Assembly (NCBI RefSeq): GCF_009728145.1
Contig: NZ_WOCA01000007.1
Span: 1-64,000 of the forward strand
Length of the DNA: 64,000 nt
DNA from: Ornithinibacillus caprae
GTDB taxonomy: Bacteria; Bacillota; Bacilli; Bacillales; Amphibacillaceae
Direction: 5' to 3'
Below, piece after piece: positions 51,124-59,025 of this stretch; the first letter of the stretch is position 1, and each line of letters begins with the position of its first letter. The notes below the pieces were generated by a model. That model did no database searches. It was not told the DNA's origin and worked only from the letters and a program-made list of their open reading frames with translations. The position numbers and the translations under genes are program-made.

Positions 51124-52266
51124 CTATCCATTTGTTACTGTTTGAAACTCTAGGCCTTTGTTCATTTCAAACAATACTTGTTCATCGTTTTCTTTTTCCA
51201 TTGCTTCACGGATTGCAGCATACGCTTCATCTGTTCCAATTTTCCCTAATGACCAAGCAGCAGTTCCACGAATTACTGGACGTGGATCATTATTCATGAC
51301 AGCAATCAGTTCTTCTACCGCCGTAGTATCCTTGTAATGTCCTAATCCAATGATCGCATTACGTTGTAACGGTTTCTTTCCTCGCCAAGAACCAGCTATA
51401 TGGCCAAAAGTTTCTTTGAACTCCCGATTAGAGATTCGTAACATTGGTTTAAGTTTCGGTTTGGTAATCTCAGGTTCTGGTTCAAACTCGGGATGAATAT
51501 GAAAATCAACTTTTTTATTTTTGGGACAAACGATCTGACAGGTATCACAGCCATATACACGGTTCCCAATTTTAGAACGGAACTCATCTGGTAAAAAGTC
51601 CTTCGTTTGTGTTAAAAATGCAATACAACGTTGTGCATTTAATTGGCCGCCTTCAACTAGCGCACCAGTTGGACATGCATCCATGCACTTGGTACAGTCA
51701 CCACAGCTATCCTCAACTGGTGAATCAGGAGTAAATGGGATATTGGTTATCATCTCTCCTAAATAAACGAACGAGCCAAACTCTGGAGTAATAATGGATG
51801 TGTTTTTACCACTAAAACCAATTCCAGCTCTTTCTGCAACAGCACGATCAGAAAGTTCCCCCGTATCAACCATTACCTTCGTATTAGCATCAGAAACCTT
51901 TTCTTTTATAAAAGCTTCTAATTTCTCTAACCGATCTCGTAATACATGATGATAGTCAATTCCCCAAGATGCACGAGCAAAAATACCTCTTCGTTCTTCC
52001 TTGGTACTTTTGGGGGCATCCTTCATTCGAGAAGGGTATGCAATAGCAATAGAAATAATTGACTGTGCTTCTGGTAATAAACGTCTTGGTTCTGTTCGTT
52101 CTTCAATCGTTCCTTTTTCAAAGCCTGATTGATATTTAAGCTCTTGTTGTCTCCTAAGTCGTTCTTTCAATTCCCCAAAGACATCAGCTGTCGTAAACCC
52201 GATTTTATCAATCCCTATTTCTTTACTGTATTTAATTATTTCTTGTTTTAATTGTTCTGTATTCAA
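51124..52266 (-). CDS. queG: Epoxyqueuosine reductase
   Basis: The 380-aa enzyme performs the last step of queuosine synthesis in tRNA, using cobalamin and two 4Fe-4S clusters. The ferredoxin-like cysteine motifs CGDCTKCMDACPTGA and CDTCQIVCPKN are intact. The N-terminal domain has VDTGELSDRAVAERAGIGF. C-terminal HEAT-like repeats (about 300-375) are present, as in the crystallised QueG enzymes. The gene is 14 bp after the ABC-class ATPase and 10 bp before ogt. A cobalamin dependence is notable because the only B12-type protein nearby is the BtuF-like one. Confidence 0.96.
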   Translation of the reverse strand: MNTEQLKQEIIKYSKEIGIDKIGFTTADVFGELKERLRRQQELKYQSGFEKGTIEERTEPRRLLPEAQSIISIAIAYPSRMKDAPKSTKEERRGIFARASWGIDYHHVLRDRLEKLEAFIKEKVSDANTKVMVDTGELSDRAVAERAGIGFSGKNTSIITPEFGSFVYLGEMITNIPFTPDSPVEDSCGDCTKCMDACPTGALVEGGQLNAQRCIAFLTQTKDFLPDEFRSKIGNRVYGCDTCQIVCPKNKKVDFHIHPEFEPEPEITKPKLKPMLRISNREFKETFGHIAGSWRGKKPLQRNAIIGLGHYKDTTAVEELIAVMNNDPRPVIRGTAAWSLGKIGTDEAYAAIREAMEKENDEQVLFEMNKGLEFQTVTNG

Positions 52267-52280
52267 GGGGGATCCCCTCC

Positions 52281-53987
52281 TTATTGTTGCGTAATACTTG
52301 CTGTTCGCATGCGGTTCAATACTGCAGCAATCTCGAATCGACGTGGCCGAGCCAGATCACCCGGATGCTGATTTCCAAATATGGTGAACGATGCTAGTCC
52401 TTTTTGCTCCATTTGCATTTCAATATCATCCAATAACTTAGATAGGGTTCTTTGTTTAAGCCCATTGGTACGATCCAAATGTTGAATGATTTCGGCAATC
52501 ATTCTTGTTTGGGATGCGTCAATCAATTGTTCTGTGTTTTCAAAGCTAATCTCTGTTTGCCCCATTACTATTTTATATAATCCTTTTGCCTGTGTTTTGG
52601 ATCGTTTTCCTTTTCTAGTTTGTAACGAACTTTGATGAAACTGCCGATTAGATACAGTCCAAAATTCAGCTTCAGATGGTGTTTCTCGTTTAATTGGAAG
52701 TTGATTCATAATTTCCTTTGCTTGACTCGTAACATCATGTGGCACGTATTCGTCCATCATAATTACTGTATCTGCAACATCAAAATAATCTCCAGATCCA
52801 CCCATAACAAGTATCGTTGATATACCTAACTGATTTCGCATTTGCTTAACTTTATCAATAAACGGGGTAATTGGTTCTTTATCTTTACGAACTAACTGTT
52901 GCATTCGTTCATCGCGAATCATAAAATTAGTTGCACTCGTATCTTCATCAATAAGTAGGGTAGAAGCACCAACCTCTAATGCTTCCATTACATTAGTAGC
53001 TTGTGAAGTACTTCCACTTGCATTTTCCGTAGAAAATTCATTGGTGTTTTGTCCATGTGGTAAATTTTTAATAAATGGCGAAATATTTACCCCGGTTATT
53101 TGACGTCCATCTTCTGCACGAATCTTCATGGCATTTGGATCAGTCAACACAAACTCACGCCCATCACCAAAAGTATGGGAGTACACACCTCTCTCTATCG
53201 CTTCTAGAAATGTACTCTTCCCATGATAACCTCCACCAACAACTAAGGTTATCCCTTTTTTGATAGCCATTCCCTTGATTGGTTCTGATTGATGTGGAAT
53301 GGCAATGCTAACTTCATTTTCAATAGGACTTTGAAAAGGAATAGCTTGTTTTAAAGGACGATTGCTGATCCCACTTTCCCTAGGTAATATAGATCCATTA
53401 GCAATAAATGCAATCCAGTTATTTTTATACATTTCCGTACGAATTTTAGCCTGTTGGTCAACAAGCTGAATAGCTTGTGTGAGCGTATCATCCTTGATTT
53501 TAAAAACAGAGTTATTAACTATCCCAGGGATAACTTTTGTAAAAAGTTTCTCTGCTTCACGCCCATTTATTCTTCGCCCGTTTGCAGGAAGGCCAATAGA
53601 CAAACAGATTGTAATACTAGATGGATCAATGGAGACAGCAGTACGTTCTAAAATTTCTTGACCTGGTTTATCGAAAAATATTGCACCGCTCTTTCCTGAA
53701 CCTTTAATAAAAGTATTATTCTGATCAACAGCTTTTCCGATCACTCTTGCAAATGCATCTTCTACAGCGATTCTTCGATACACTTCTGTAAACCATTCGG
53801 AATGGATTAATTTCTTCGAGTTAGAAACAACTACACGAATTTTGGATGGAGATGCAAACGGATCACCCTGTACATAATCTATATATAAATCAAAATTGGG
53901 ATAAACGTAGTGACCTTGCACACTTTTGTAAGCCTTATATCCCTTTCCATCTAATTGTTTTAATTGTTGAATTATGTTTTTCATCAT
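52281..53987 (-). CDS. Predicted ATPase of the ABC class
   Basis: The 568-aa soluble protein belongs to the conserved 'predicted ATPase of the ABC class' family. A ~240-residue N-terminal domain with PFASPSKIRVVV and ICLSIGLPANGRRINGREAE precedes the nucleotide-binding part: Walker A VVGGGYHGKST, Walker B TLLIDEDTSATNFM and SGDYFDVADTVIMM. There are no membrane spans, so it is not a transporter. Family function is unknown. It is first in the queG-ogt operon; the ATG follows GAGGG. A link to tRNA or DNA repair is only suggested by position. Confidence 0.85.
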   Translation of the reverse strand: MMKNIIQQLKQLDGKGYKAYKSVQGHYVYPNFDLYIDYVQGDPFASPSKIRVVVSNSKKLIHSEWFTEVYRRIAVEDAFARVIGKAVDQNNTFIKGSGKSGAIFFDKPGQEILERTAVSIDPSSITICLSIGLPANGRRINGREAEKLFTKVIPGIVNNSVFKIKDDTLTQAIQLVDQQAKIRTEMYKNNWIAFIANGSILPRESGISNRPLKQAIPFQSPIENEVSIAIPHQSEPIKGMAIKKGITLVVGGGYHGKSTFLEAIERGVYSHTFGDGREFVLTDPNAMKIRAEDGRQITGVNISPFIKNLPHGQNTNEFSTENASGSTSQATNVMEALEVGASTLLIDEDTSATNFMIRDERMQQLVRKDKEPITPFIDKVKQMRNQLGISTILVMGGSGDYFDVADTVIMMDEYVPHDVTSQAKEIMNQLPIKRETPSEAEFWTVSNRQFHQSSLQTRKGKRSKTQAKGLYKIVMGQTEISFENTEQLIDASQTRMIAEIIQHLDRTNGLKQRTLSKLLDDIEMQMEQKGLASFTIFGNQHPGDLARPRRFEIAAVLNRMRTASITQQ

Positions 53988-54102
53988 AAATCCCTCATAT
54001 TAAAGTAATAGTTATGTTAAGAATACGTATGGATAAGTAAATGTTCAAGTGATGTGATGAATAGGTTATGTAAAAGAGGAATGATCATGTGGAACAACAG
54101 AC

Positions 54103-54191
54103 ATTAGAAAACTTGGCATTCACCTAGCACTTATGGTGATTGCATAGTTACACTTTTGCAGGATAGGAAAGTTTATGCTTTCCTATCCGCT
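54103..54191 (+). repeat. Structured dispersed repeat, copy 2
   Basis: This is the second copy of the 15321-15411 repeat. Hairpin 1 is GGCATTCACC/GGTGATTGCA (54115-54124 with 54135-54144, two mismatches). Hairpin 2 is GATAGGAAAG/CTTTCCTATC (54162-54171 with 54178-54187, perfect). It lies between the ABC-class ATPase promoter and the tRNA terminator. Confidence 0.85.
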
Positions 54192-54197
54192 TAAAAA

Positions 54198-54243
54198 GGA
54201 AAAAACGCAACACCTCGTAAGTTATGTTACGAAACACTGCGTT
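54198..54243 (-). terminator. Terminator after tRNA-Gly
   Basis: AACGCAACACCTCGTAA (54204-54220) pairs along all 17 bases, five of them wobble in RNA, with TTACGAAACACTGCGTT (54227-54243), then a T-run on the minus strand. Confidence 0.9.
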
Positions 54244-54255
54244 ATGACATATGTA

Positions 54256-54329
54256 TGGAGCGGGTGAAGGGAATTGAACCCTCGACATCAGCTTGGAAGG
54301 CTGAGGTTTTACCACTAAACTACACCCGC
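54256..54329 (-). tRNA. tRNA-Gly (anticodon UCC)
   Basis: The 74-nt gene includes an encoded CCA. The acceptor stem GCGGGTG/CACCCGC, D-arm TAGTTTAGTGGTAAAA, anticodon stem-loop CAGCCTTCCAAGCTG with anticodon TCC, and T-arm GAGGGTTCAATTCCCTT are all present. It reads GGA and other GGN glycine codons. It is a solitary tRNA with its own terminator, not part of an rRNA operon. Confidence 0.97.
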
Positions 54330-54434
54330 ATTTAAAGTAATATTTATTTATAATAATTATATAACCTATTTCGAATGTAAAATTAATTATAACAACTTAT
54401 CTTACTCTTTGCAATAGAAAATATTACATTTTTC

Positions 54435-54476
54435 TACAAAAAAATTAACAGGGCTAAAATAGTACATTTCAGCCCT
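54435..54476 (-). terminator. Terminator of fnr
   Basis: AGGGCTAAAAT (54450-54460) pairs with ATTTCAGCCCT (54466-54476) with one wobble, then TGTTAATTTTTTT on the minus strand. Confidence 0.85.
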
Positions 54477-54486
54477 AACATAATCC

Positions 54487-55176
54487 CTATAATGTACAAT
54501 TCTCAATGGAACACGTTTCACAAGACAGCAACCTTTGAAAATATGAAAGATCATTGATAAGGAAATATTTATTCTCACTGGAAAGAACACCTTGAGATTT
54601 CCACATATTCACAACACGGCTAACTGTTTCTCTTGAAATCCCGATATGTTTGCTGACATCACGTAACATAATTGGTTCAGTAATACGAATTCCTTCTTTT
54701 GTAACTATTCCATACATATTTGAATAACGAATGAACACAGCTGCAATTGCTCCTTCTGAACCAAAAGCAATATAGTCTCGAATTTTAGCATTGCTAGCTT
54801 CTAAGGATTCAGCAACCCATCTAGTAAACTTTAAGCCCATCCTTCCATTATCTGTTACTAATTTTTCAACCCATTCTTTTTCAAGGACATATAGACTACT
54901 TTTCTCCATAGCTACCGCAGTATTCGTATACGTTAATCCGCTAAAAAGACCAATTTCTCCAAAACAATCTTGTTCCTTGCGAGTAAACAGAATTAATTCT
55001 TTCCCTTTCCCTATTCGCTTTATGTTTTTTATTTTTCCCTTTTTAATAAAATACAGTTTATTTGCAGGGTCACCCTCTGAATAGACATTATCACCTTTTT
55101 TAACATCTACTTGCTGAGAACTATTTATAATTAATTCACATTCATGTGGCTCTAATCTATGTAATAAAGGAATCAT
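54487..55176 (-). CDS. fnr: Oxygen-sensing regulator Fnr (Bacillus type)
   Basis: The 229-aa Crp/Fnr-family activator has a cyclic-nucleotide-binding-type beta barrel (residues ~20-110), a dimer helix, and a helix-turn-helix with DVSKHIGISRETVSRVVNMW. The C-terminus carries C219-x2-C222-x4-C227, the same spacing as the cysteines that hold the 4Fe-4S cluster in B. subtilis Fnr; D134 could be the fourth ligand. It would activate anaerobic genes when oxygen is absent. The ATG follows AAGGAGG. A perfect FNR box lies upstream, so it is probably autoactivated. Confidence 0.9.
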   Translation of the reverse strand: MIPLLHRLEPHECELIINSSQQVDVKKGDNVYSEGDPANKLYFIKKGKIKNIKRIGKGKELILFTRKEQDCFGEIGLFSGLTYTNTAVAMEKSSLYVLEKEWVEKLVTDNGRMGLKFTRWVAESLEASNAKIRDYIAFGSEGAIAAVFIRYSNMYGIVTKEGIRITEPIMLRDVSKHIGISRETVSRVVNMWKSQGVLSSENKYFLINDLSYFQRLLSCETCSIENCTL

Positions 55177-55202
55177 TTAATTTCCCTCCTTCGTACATCA
55201 TC

Positions 55203-55246
55203 ATTATACAACCACATCACCTCCATTCTTTGTGATATCCATCACT
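55203..55246 (-). promoter_or_regulatory. FNR-dependent promoter of fnr
   Basis: TGTGA-N6-TCACT (55231-55246, plus-strand sense) is the B. subtilis FNR box. A TATAAT -10 (55203-55208, minus strand) follows, which puts the box centre about 42 bp upstream of the expected start point, the classical activator position. Confidence 0.8.
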
Positions 55247-55320
55247 CTTTTAAAAATAACATTAAAAAAATGAAAGAATAGCATATAGAAAGTAATGTAA
55301 TGTTTAATGCTAAATATTGA

Positions 55321-55349
55321 TTTACAATGATACGTATACGTTATAAAAT
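55321..55349 (+). promoter_or_regulatory. Sigma-A promoter of dat, with a palindromic spacer
   Basis: TTTACA (55321-55326) and TAAAAT (55344-55349) are 17 bp apart. The spacer contains the perfect 10-bp palindrome ACGTATACGT (55332-55341). Confidence 0.6.
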
Positions 55350-55377
55350 ATTCGTAACTACGAAGGGGGCGAAATAA

Positions 55378-56247
55378 TTGTCTGTTTTTCCAATCATCCT
55401 TTCTCAAACGAAGTTTACTCATCGAGATGGTGTTAAGTACCCAATCGAAGAACGAGCACTTCAGTTTGGGGATGGCGTATATGAAGTAATTCGAATCTAC
55501 AATGGACAGTACTATTTACTAAAAGAACATGTGGATCGTTTGTTTCGTTCTGCTGAAGCAATTAAAATACAACTCTCATCCTCAAAGGAAGAGATTACAG
55601 ACCAGCTTTTAGAATTATTAAAACGAAATAATATTGATGGAGATGCTAAGGTATACCTACAGGTTTCTAGGGGATCTGCACCACGTGATCATATCTTCCC
55701 TCAAGATGTCTCACCAAATATATACGCATACGCCCAGGAATTACCTCGTAACCTCTCAAAGCTAGAAAATGGTGTTCATGTTATTACACAGCGAGATGTT
55801 CGATGGGAAAATTGCTATATTAAAAGTTTGAACCTACTACCGAATGTACTTGCCAAACAAGAAGCAAGTGAAAAAGGATGCTTTGAAGCAATCCTACACA
55901 AGGATGGACTTGTCACTGAATGCAGTTCTTCCAATGTTTATCTCGTTAAAGACGGGAAAATTTATACGCATCCAGCTACTAGAAATATCTTGCATGGTTG
56001 TGTACGTCTTCGTGTTGAACAATTTGCGGAAGACCTAAATATTCCATTTATCGAGGAAGCATTTACATTGGATGACATTGCTGAGGCAGATGAATTATTT
56101 TTATCAAGTAGCACATCGGAAATCATGCCAATCATTAACGTGAACGGAAAACAAGTAAGTAATGGAAAACCACAAATAATTACTAGAAAACTTCAAGATG
56201 CATATGAAAAAGATGCAAATATTACAGAGAATAAAATAACTGTTTAA
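55378..56247 (+). CDS. dat: D-amino-acid aminotransferase
   Basis: The 289-aa class IV PLP aminotransferase interconverts D-alanine and D-glutamate via keto acids, feeding peptidoglycan precursors. Visible features are RALQFGDGVYEVIR, the catalytic Lys149 in YIKSLNLLPNV, the phosphate-binding ECSSSNVYLV and the C-terminal LFLSSSTSEIMPI. The pattern is that of Bacillus D-amino-acid aminotransferase rather than branched-chain enzymes. The start codon is TTG (55378), after AAGGGGG. It is divergent from fnr. Confidence 0.9.
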   Translation: MSVFPIILSQTKFTHRDGVKYPIEERALQFGDGVYEVIRIYNGQYYLLKEHVDRLFRSAEAIKIQLSSSKEEITDQLLELLKRNNIDGDAKVYLQVSRGSAPRDHIFPQDVSPNIYAYAQELPRNLSKLENGVHVITQRDVRWENCYIKSLNLLPNVLAKQEASEKGCFEAILHKDGLVTECSSSNVYLVKDGKIYTHPATRNILHGCVRLRVEQFAEDLNIPFIEEAFTLDDIAEADELFLSSSTSEIMPIINVNGKQVSNGKPQIITRKLQDAYEKDANITENKITV

Positions 56248-56258
56248 TCTTTAGATTG

Positions 56259-56284
56259 GCCGACTCTTTATGGGTTGGCTCTTT
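56259..56284 (+). terminator. Terminator of dat
   Basis: GCCGACTC (56259-56266) pairs with GGGTTGGC (56272-56279), two wobbles, then TCTTTT. Confidence 0.75.
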
Positions 56285-56469
56285 TATCTTAGTGTTTTTC
56301 AGAAAATTAAGTTATAATCTAATTAAGATCTCTCTGGATTGATTATTTCATACAGAAAACAGCATAGACCAACTCCAAAAAATATATCAATCTAATTGAT
56401 TCGTTACTCGAAATAGTTTAGACTGAAACAAAGATTAGAAAATTTCATACATATACTGGAGGTTATTTC

Positions 56470-58473
56470 ATGGCCAATTCAAAACGACCAATCACAGCTA
56501 ACGATTTCAAAAAATTAGCGGTTTACAGTGATCCACAATTCACACCAGATGGAAGCGGATATGCATTTGTTTCTACTACTGTAACGGATAATAATGATTA
56601 TGCATCTCAAATTTTTGTACAAGAATTATCTACTAATAAGTTAAAACAATGGACATATGGAGATGACAAAAATAGTAATCCTCGCTTTTCTCCTGATGGT
56701 AAAAAAGTAGTTTTCCAATCAAATAGAAGTGGTGTACCTCAACTATGGCTATTACATACAGATGGTGGCGAGGCAAAACAAATAACCACGTTTAAAAATG
56801 GTGCTATAAATCCAGAGTGGTCTAAGAATGGACGAACCATTATCTTCACTGCATCACTAGATAGTGATGATGATGTAAAATCCCAAAAAGAACAATCAAA
56901 AGAAGAACGTAAAAAGGAACGAGAAGAAAAAAACAAGCAACCGTTAATAGTAACAAGTTTAAGATATAAATCTGATGCAAAAGGCTTTCATGATGATAAA
57001 AAGAGTCAAATTATTTTATATGATGTAGAAGGTGAAACATTTACCCAACTAACTACTGAGGATTCTCACCATGGATATCAGGATATTTCTCCAGATGGAA
57101 CAAATGTATTATTTGCCGGAAACTTAAATGAGGATGCAGAATATGAACTTACCAATGACCTCTATACAGTAAATGTTACAACGAAAGAAGTTACGAAACT
57201 AACAAATGGTAATGGTTCCTATCATAGTGCTAGTTATTCTCCAAGTGGAGATAAGATTGCTTTCTTTGGTCACGAACAAACACATGCTGGAGCTACATTA
57301 AACGAATTATATATTTTAGATGTAGAATCTAGAGAACGAACTTGTCTTAGTGGAGAGTGGGATTTTCAACTTGGTGATTTAATGATTGGAGATACTCGAC
57401 TAGGTTCATCGACAACTGGTCCAGTATGGTCAAAGAACGAGGATAAACTATTTTTTATCGGTACTGACCATGGAGCAACTGGTCTGTACCAAGTCAATTT
57501 ACAAGGAGAATTGAAGGTTCTTTATAAGAATGATAATCATGTATTTGGTTTCACTTATGACGAAAATACAGAATCCTTTGTTATTGGTGTGAGTACACCA
57601 ACTAATCCTTGTAACTATTACTTATTAGATCATGAGTCGAATTTATCTCGATTAACAAACGCCAATACCAAATTTCTAGAAGAAGTTGAATTAAGTGAGC
57701 CAGAAACGATAACATATCAAGCTAATGATGGATGGGATATTCAAGGTTGGTTATTACGTCCATATGGATTTGAAGAAGGGAAAAAATACCCATTTGTACT
57801 CGAAATTCATGGTGGTCCACATGCAATGTATGGACAAACCTTCTTCCATGAGATGCAATTATTAGCTGCAAAAGGTTATGTTGTACTATATACGAATCCA
57901 CGCGGAAGCCACGGTTATGGGCAGGAATTTGTTGATGCCTGCCGAGCTGATTACGGTGGAAATGACTATACTGACTTGATGAGTGCGGTCGATTATGCAC
58001 TAGAAAACTATAGCTTTATTGATGAAGACCGACTTGGTGTAACTGGTGGAAGCTATGGTGGCTTTATGACAAACTGGATTGTTGGTCATACAAACCGCTT
58101 CAAAGCAGCTGTTACCCAGCGTTCAATCAGTAACTGGTTAAGCTTCTATGGGGTAAGTGATATTGGTTACTTCTTTACAAAATGGGAGCTTGGTCATAAC
58201 TTACTTGATGATACAACAAAACTTTGGGAATTCTCCCCATTAAAATATGCAGAGAAGGTAGAAACACCTTTACTAATTTTACACGGGGAACAAGATTACC
58301 GCTGTCCAATTGAACAGGGTGAGCAATTATTTGTAGCCTTAAAGCATCTCCGCAAGGAAGTAGAATTCGTTCGCTTCCCAGGCGCAAGCCACGAATTAAG
58401 TAGAAGTGGTAAACCAGAAATGAGAATTGAACGATTAAACCACATCTGCAGATGGTTTGAAAAGTATTTGTAA
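56470..58473 (+). CDS. S9-family peptidase, acylaminoacyl-peptidase-like (YuxL-like)
   Basis: The 667-aa serine peptidase would act on short or N-acylated peptides in the cytoplasm. The N-terminal ~390 residues contain TolB/WD-like beta-propeller repeats (NPRFSPDGKKVVFQSNRSG, PVWSKNEDKLFFIG). The C-terminal alpha/beta hydrolase has catalytic Ser in GGSYGGFMTNW, Asp in HGEQDYRCP and His in PGASHELSRSG. A Lys/Glu-rich insert lies in the propeller (about 140-155). The length is close to B. subtilis YuxL. ATG follows CTGGAGG. A strong terminator follows, then the second tandem repeat array. Confidence 0.9.
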   Translation: MANSKRPITANDFKKLAVYSDPQFTPDGSGYAFVSTTVTDNNDYASQIFVQELSTNKLKQWTYGDDKNSNPRFSPDGKKVVFQSNRSGVPQLWLLHTDGGEAKQITTFKNGAINPEWSKNGRTIIFTASLDSDDDVKSQKEQSKEERKKEREEKNKQPLIVTSLRYKSDAKGFHDDKKSQIILYDVEGETFTQLTTEDSHHGYQDISPDGTNVLFAGNLNEDAEYELTNDLYTVNVTTKEVTKLTNGNGSYHSASYSPSGDKIAFFGHEQTHAGATLNELYILDVESRERTCLSGEWDFQLGDLMIGDTRLGSSTTGPVWSKNEDKLFFIGTDHGATGLYQVNLQGELKVLYKNDNHVFGFTYDENTESFVIGVSTPTNPCNYYLLDHESNLSRLTNANTKFLEEVELSEPETITYQANDGWDIQGWLLRPYGFEEGKKYPFVLEIHGGPHAMYGQTFFHEMQLLAAKGYVVLYTNPRGSHGYGQEFVDACRADYGGNDYTDLMSAVDYALENYSFIDEDRLGVTGGSYGGFMTNWIVGHTNRFKAAVTQRSISNWLSFYGVSDIGYFFTKWELGHNLLDDTTKLWEFSPLKYAEKVETPLLILHGEQDYRCPIEQGEQLFVALKHLRKEVEFVRFPGASHELSRSGKPEMRIERLNHICRWFEKYL

Positions 58474-58489
58474 GATTTATAGCTAAGGG

Positions 58490-58522
58490 GCTGACGCACT
58501 TTTTGGTGCGTCAGCTTTTTTT
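58490..58522 (+). terminator. Terminator of the S9 peptidase gene
   Basis: GCTGACGCAC (58490-58499) pairs perfectly with GTGCGTCAGC (58506-58515), then TTTTTTTG. Confidence 0.93.
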
Positions 58523-58546
58523 GGGGGTGGTGTGGTTGTTTTAGAA

Positions 58547-58967
58547 GTGTCCGATATTCTTTGCTCCTGTGTCCGATGTTCTCGCTCCTGTGTCCGATGT
58601 TCTCGCTCCTGCGTCCGATGTTCTCGCTCCTGTGTCCGATGTTTCCACTCTTGTGTCCGATGTCCTCGCTCTTGCGTCCGATGTTTCCGCTCTTGTGTCC
58701 GATGTTCTCGCTCGTGTGTCCGATGTTTCCGCTCTTGTGTCCGATGTTCTACCACATCTGTCCGATGTCCTCGCTCTTGTGTCCGATATTCTCGCTCCTG
58801 TGTCCGATATTCTCGCTCCTGTGTCCGATGTTCTCGCTCCTGTGTCCGATGTTCTACCACATCTGTCCGATGTCCTCGCTCCTGCGTCCGATGTTTCAGC
58901 TCTTGTGTCCGATGATCCCTCTCCTGTGTCCGATATTCTCGCTCCCGTGTCCGATGTTTCCATATTA
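58547..58967 (+). repeat. 21-bp tandem repeat array 2 (20 units)
   Basis: Twenty head-to-tail units of the same consensus and orientation as array 1; the first is 22 bp and the rest 21 bp. More unit types are present than in array 1 (endings CTCGCTCCT, TTCCGCTCTT, CTACCACAT, CCTCGCTCTT). The pair of units ending CTACCACAT then beginning CTGTCC occurs twice, 105 bp (five units) apart, showing a block duplication. It lies between two terminators of convergent genes. Confidence 0.95.
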
Positions 58968-58980
58968 CATATCTAATGTC

Positions 58981-59017
58981 AAAAAAAAAAGCTCTCCACC
59001 ATCTCTAGCAGAGAACT
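58981..59017 (-). terminator. Terminator of the alpha/beta hydrolase gene
   Basis: AGCTCTCC (58990-58997) pairs with AGAGAACT (59010-59017), with two wobbles, and a ten-base T-run follows on the minus strand. Confidence 0.8.
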
Positions 59018-59025
59018 CTTTCCTA

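Noticed and set aside
55204-55422. 72-aa ORF opposite the fnr/dat intergenic region
   Set aside because: It covers the dat promoter and the FNR box, has no ribosome site and an implausible composition.
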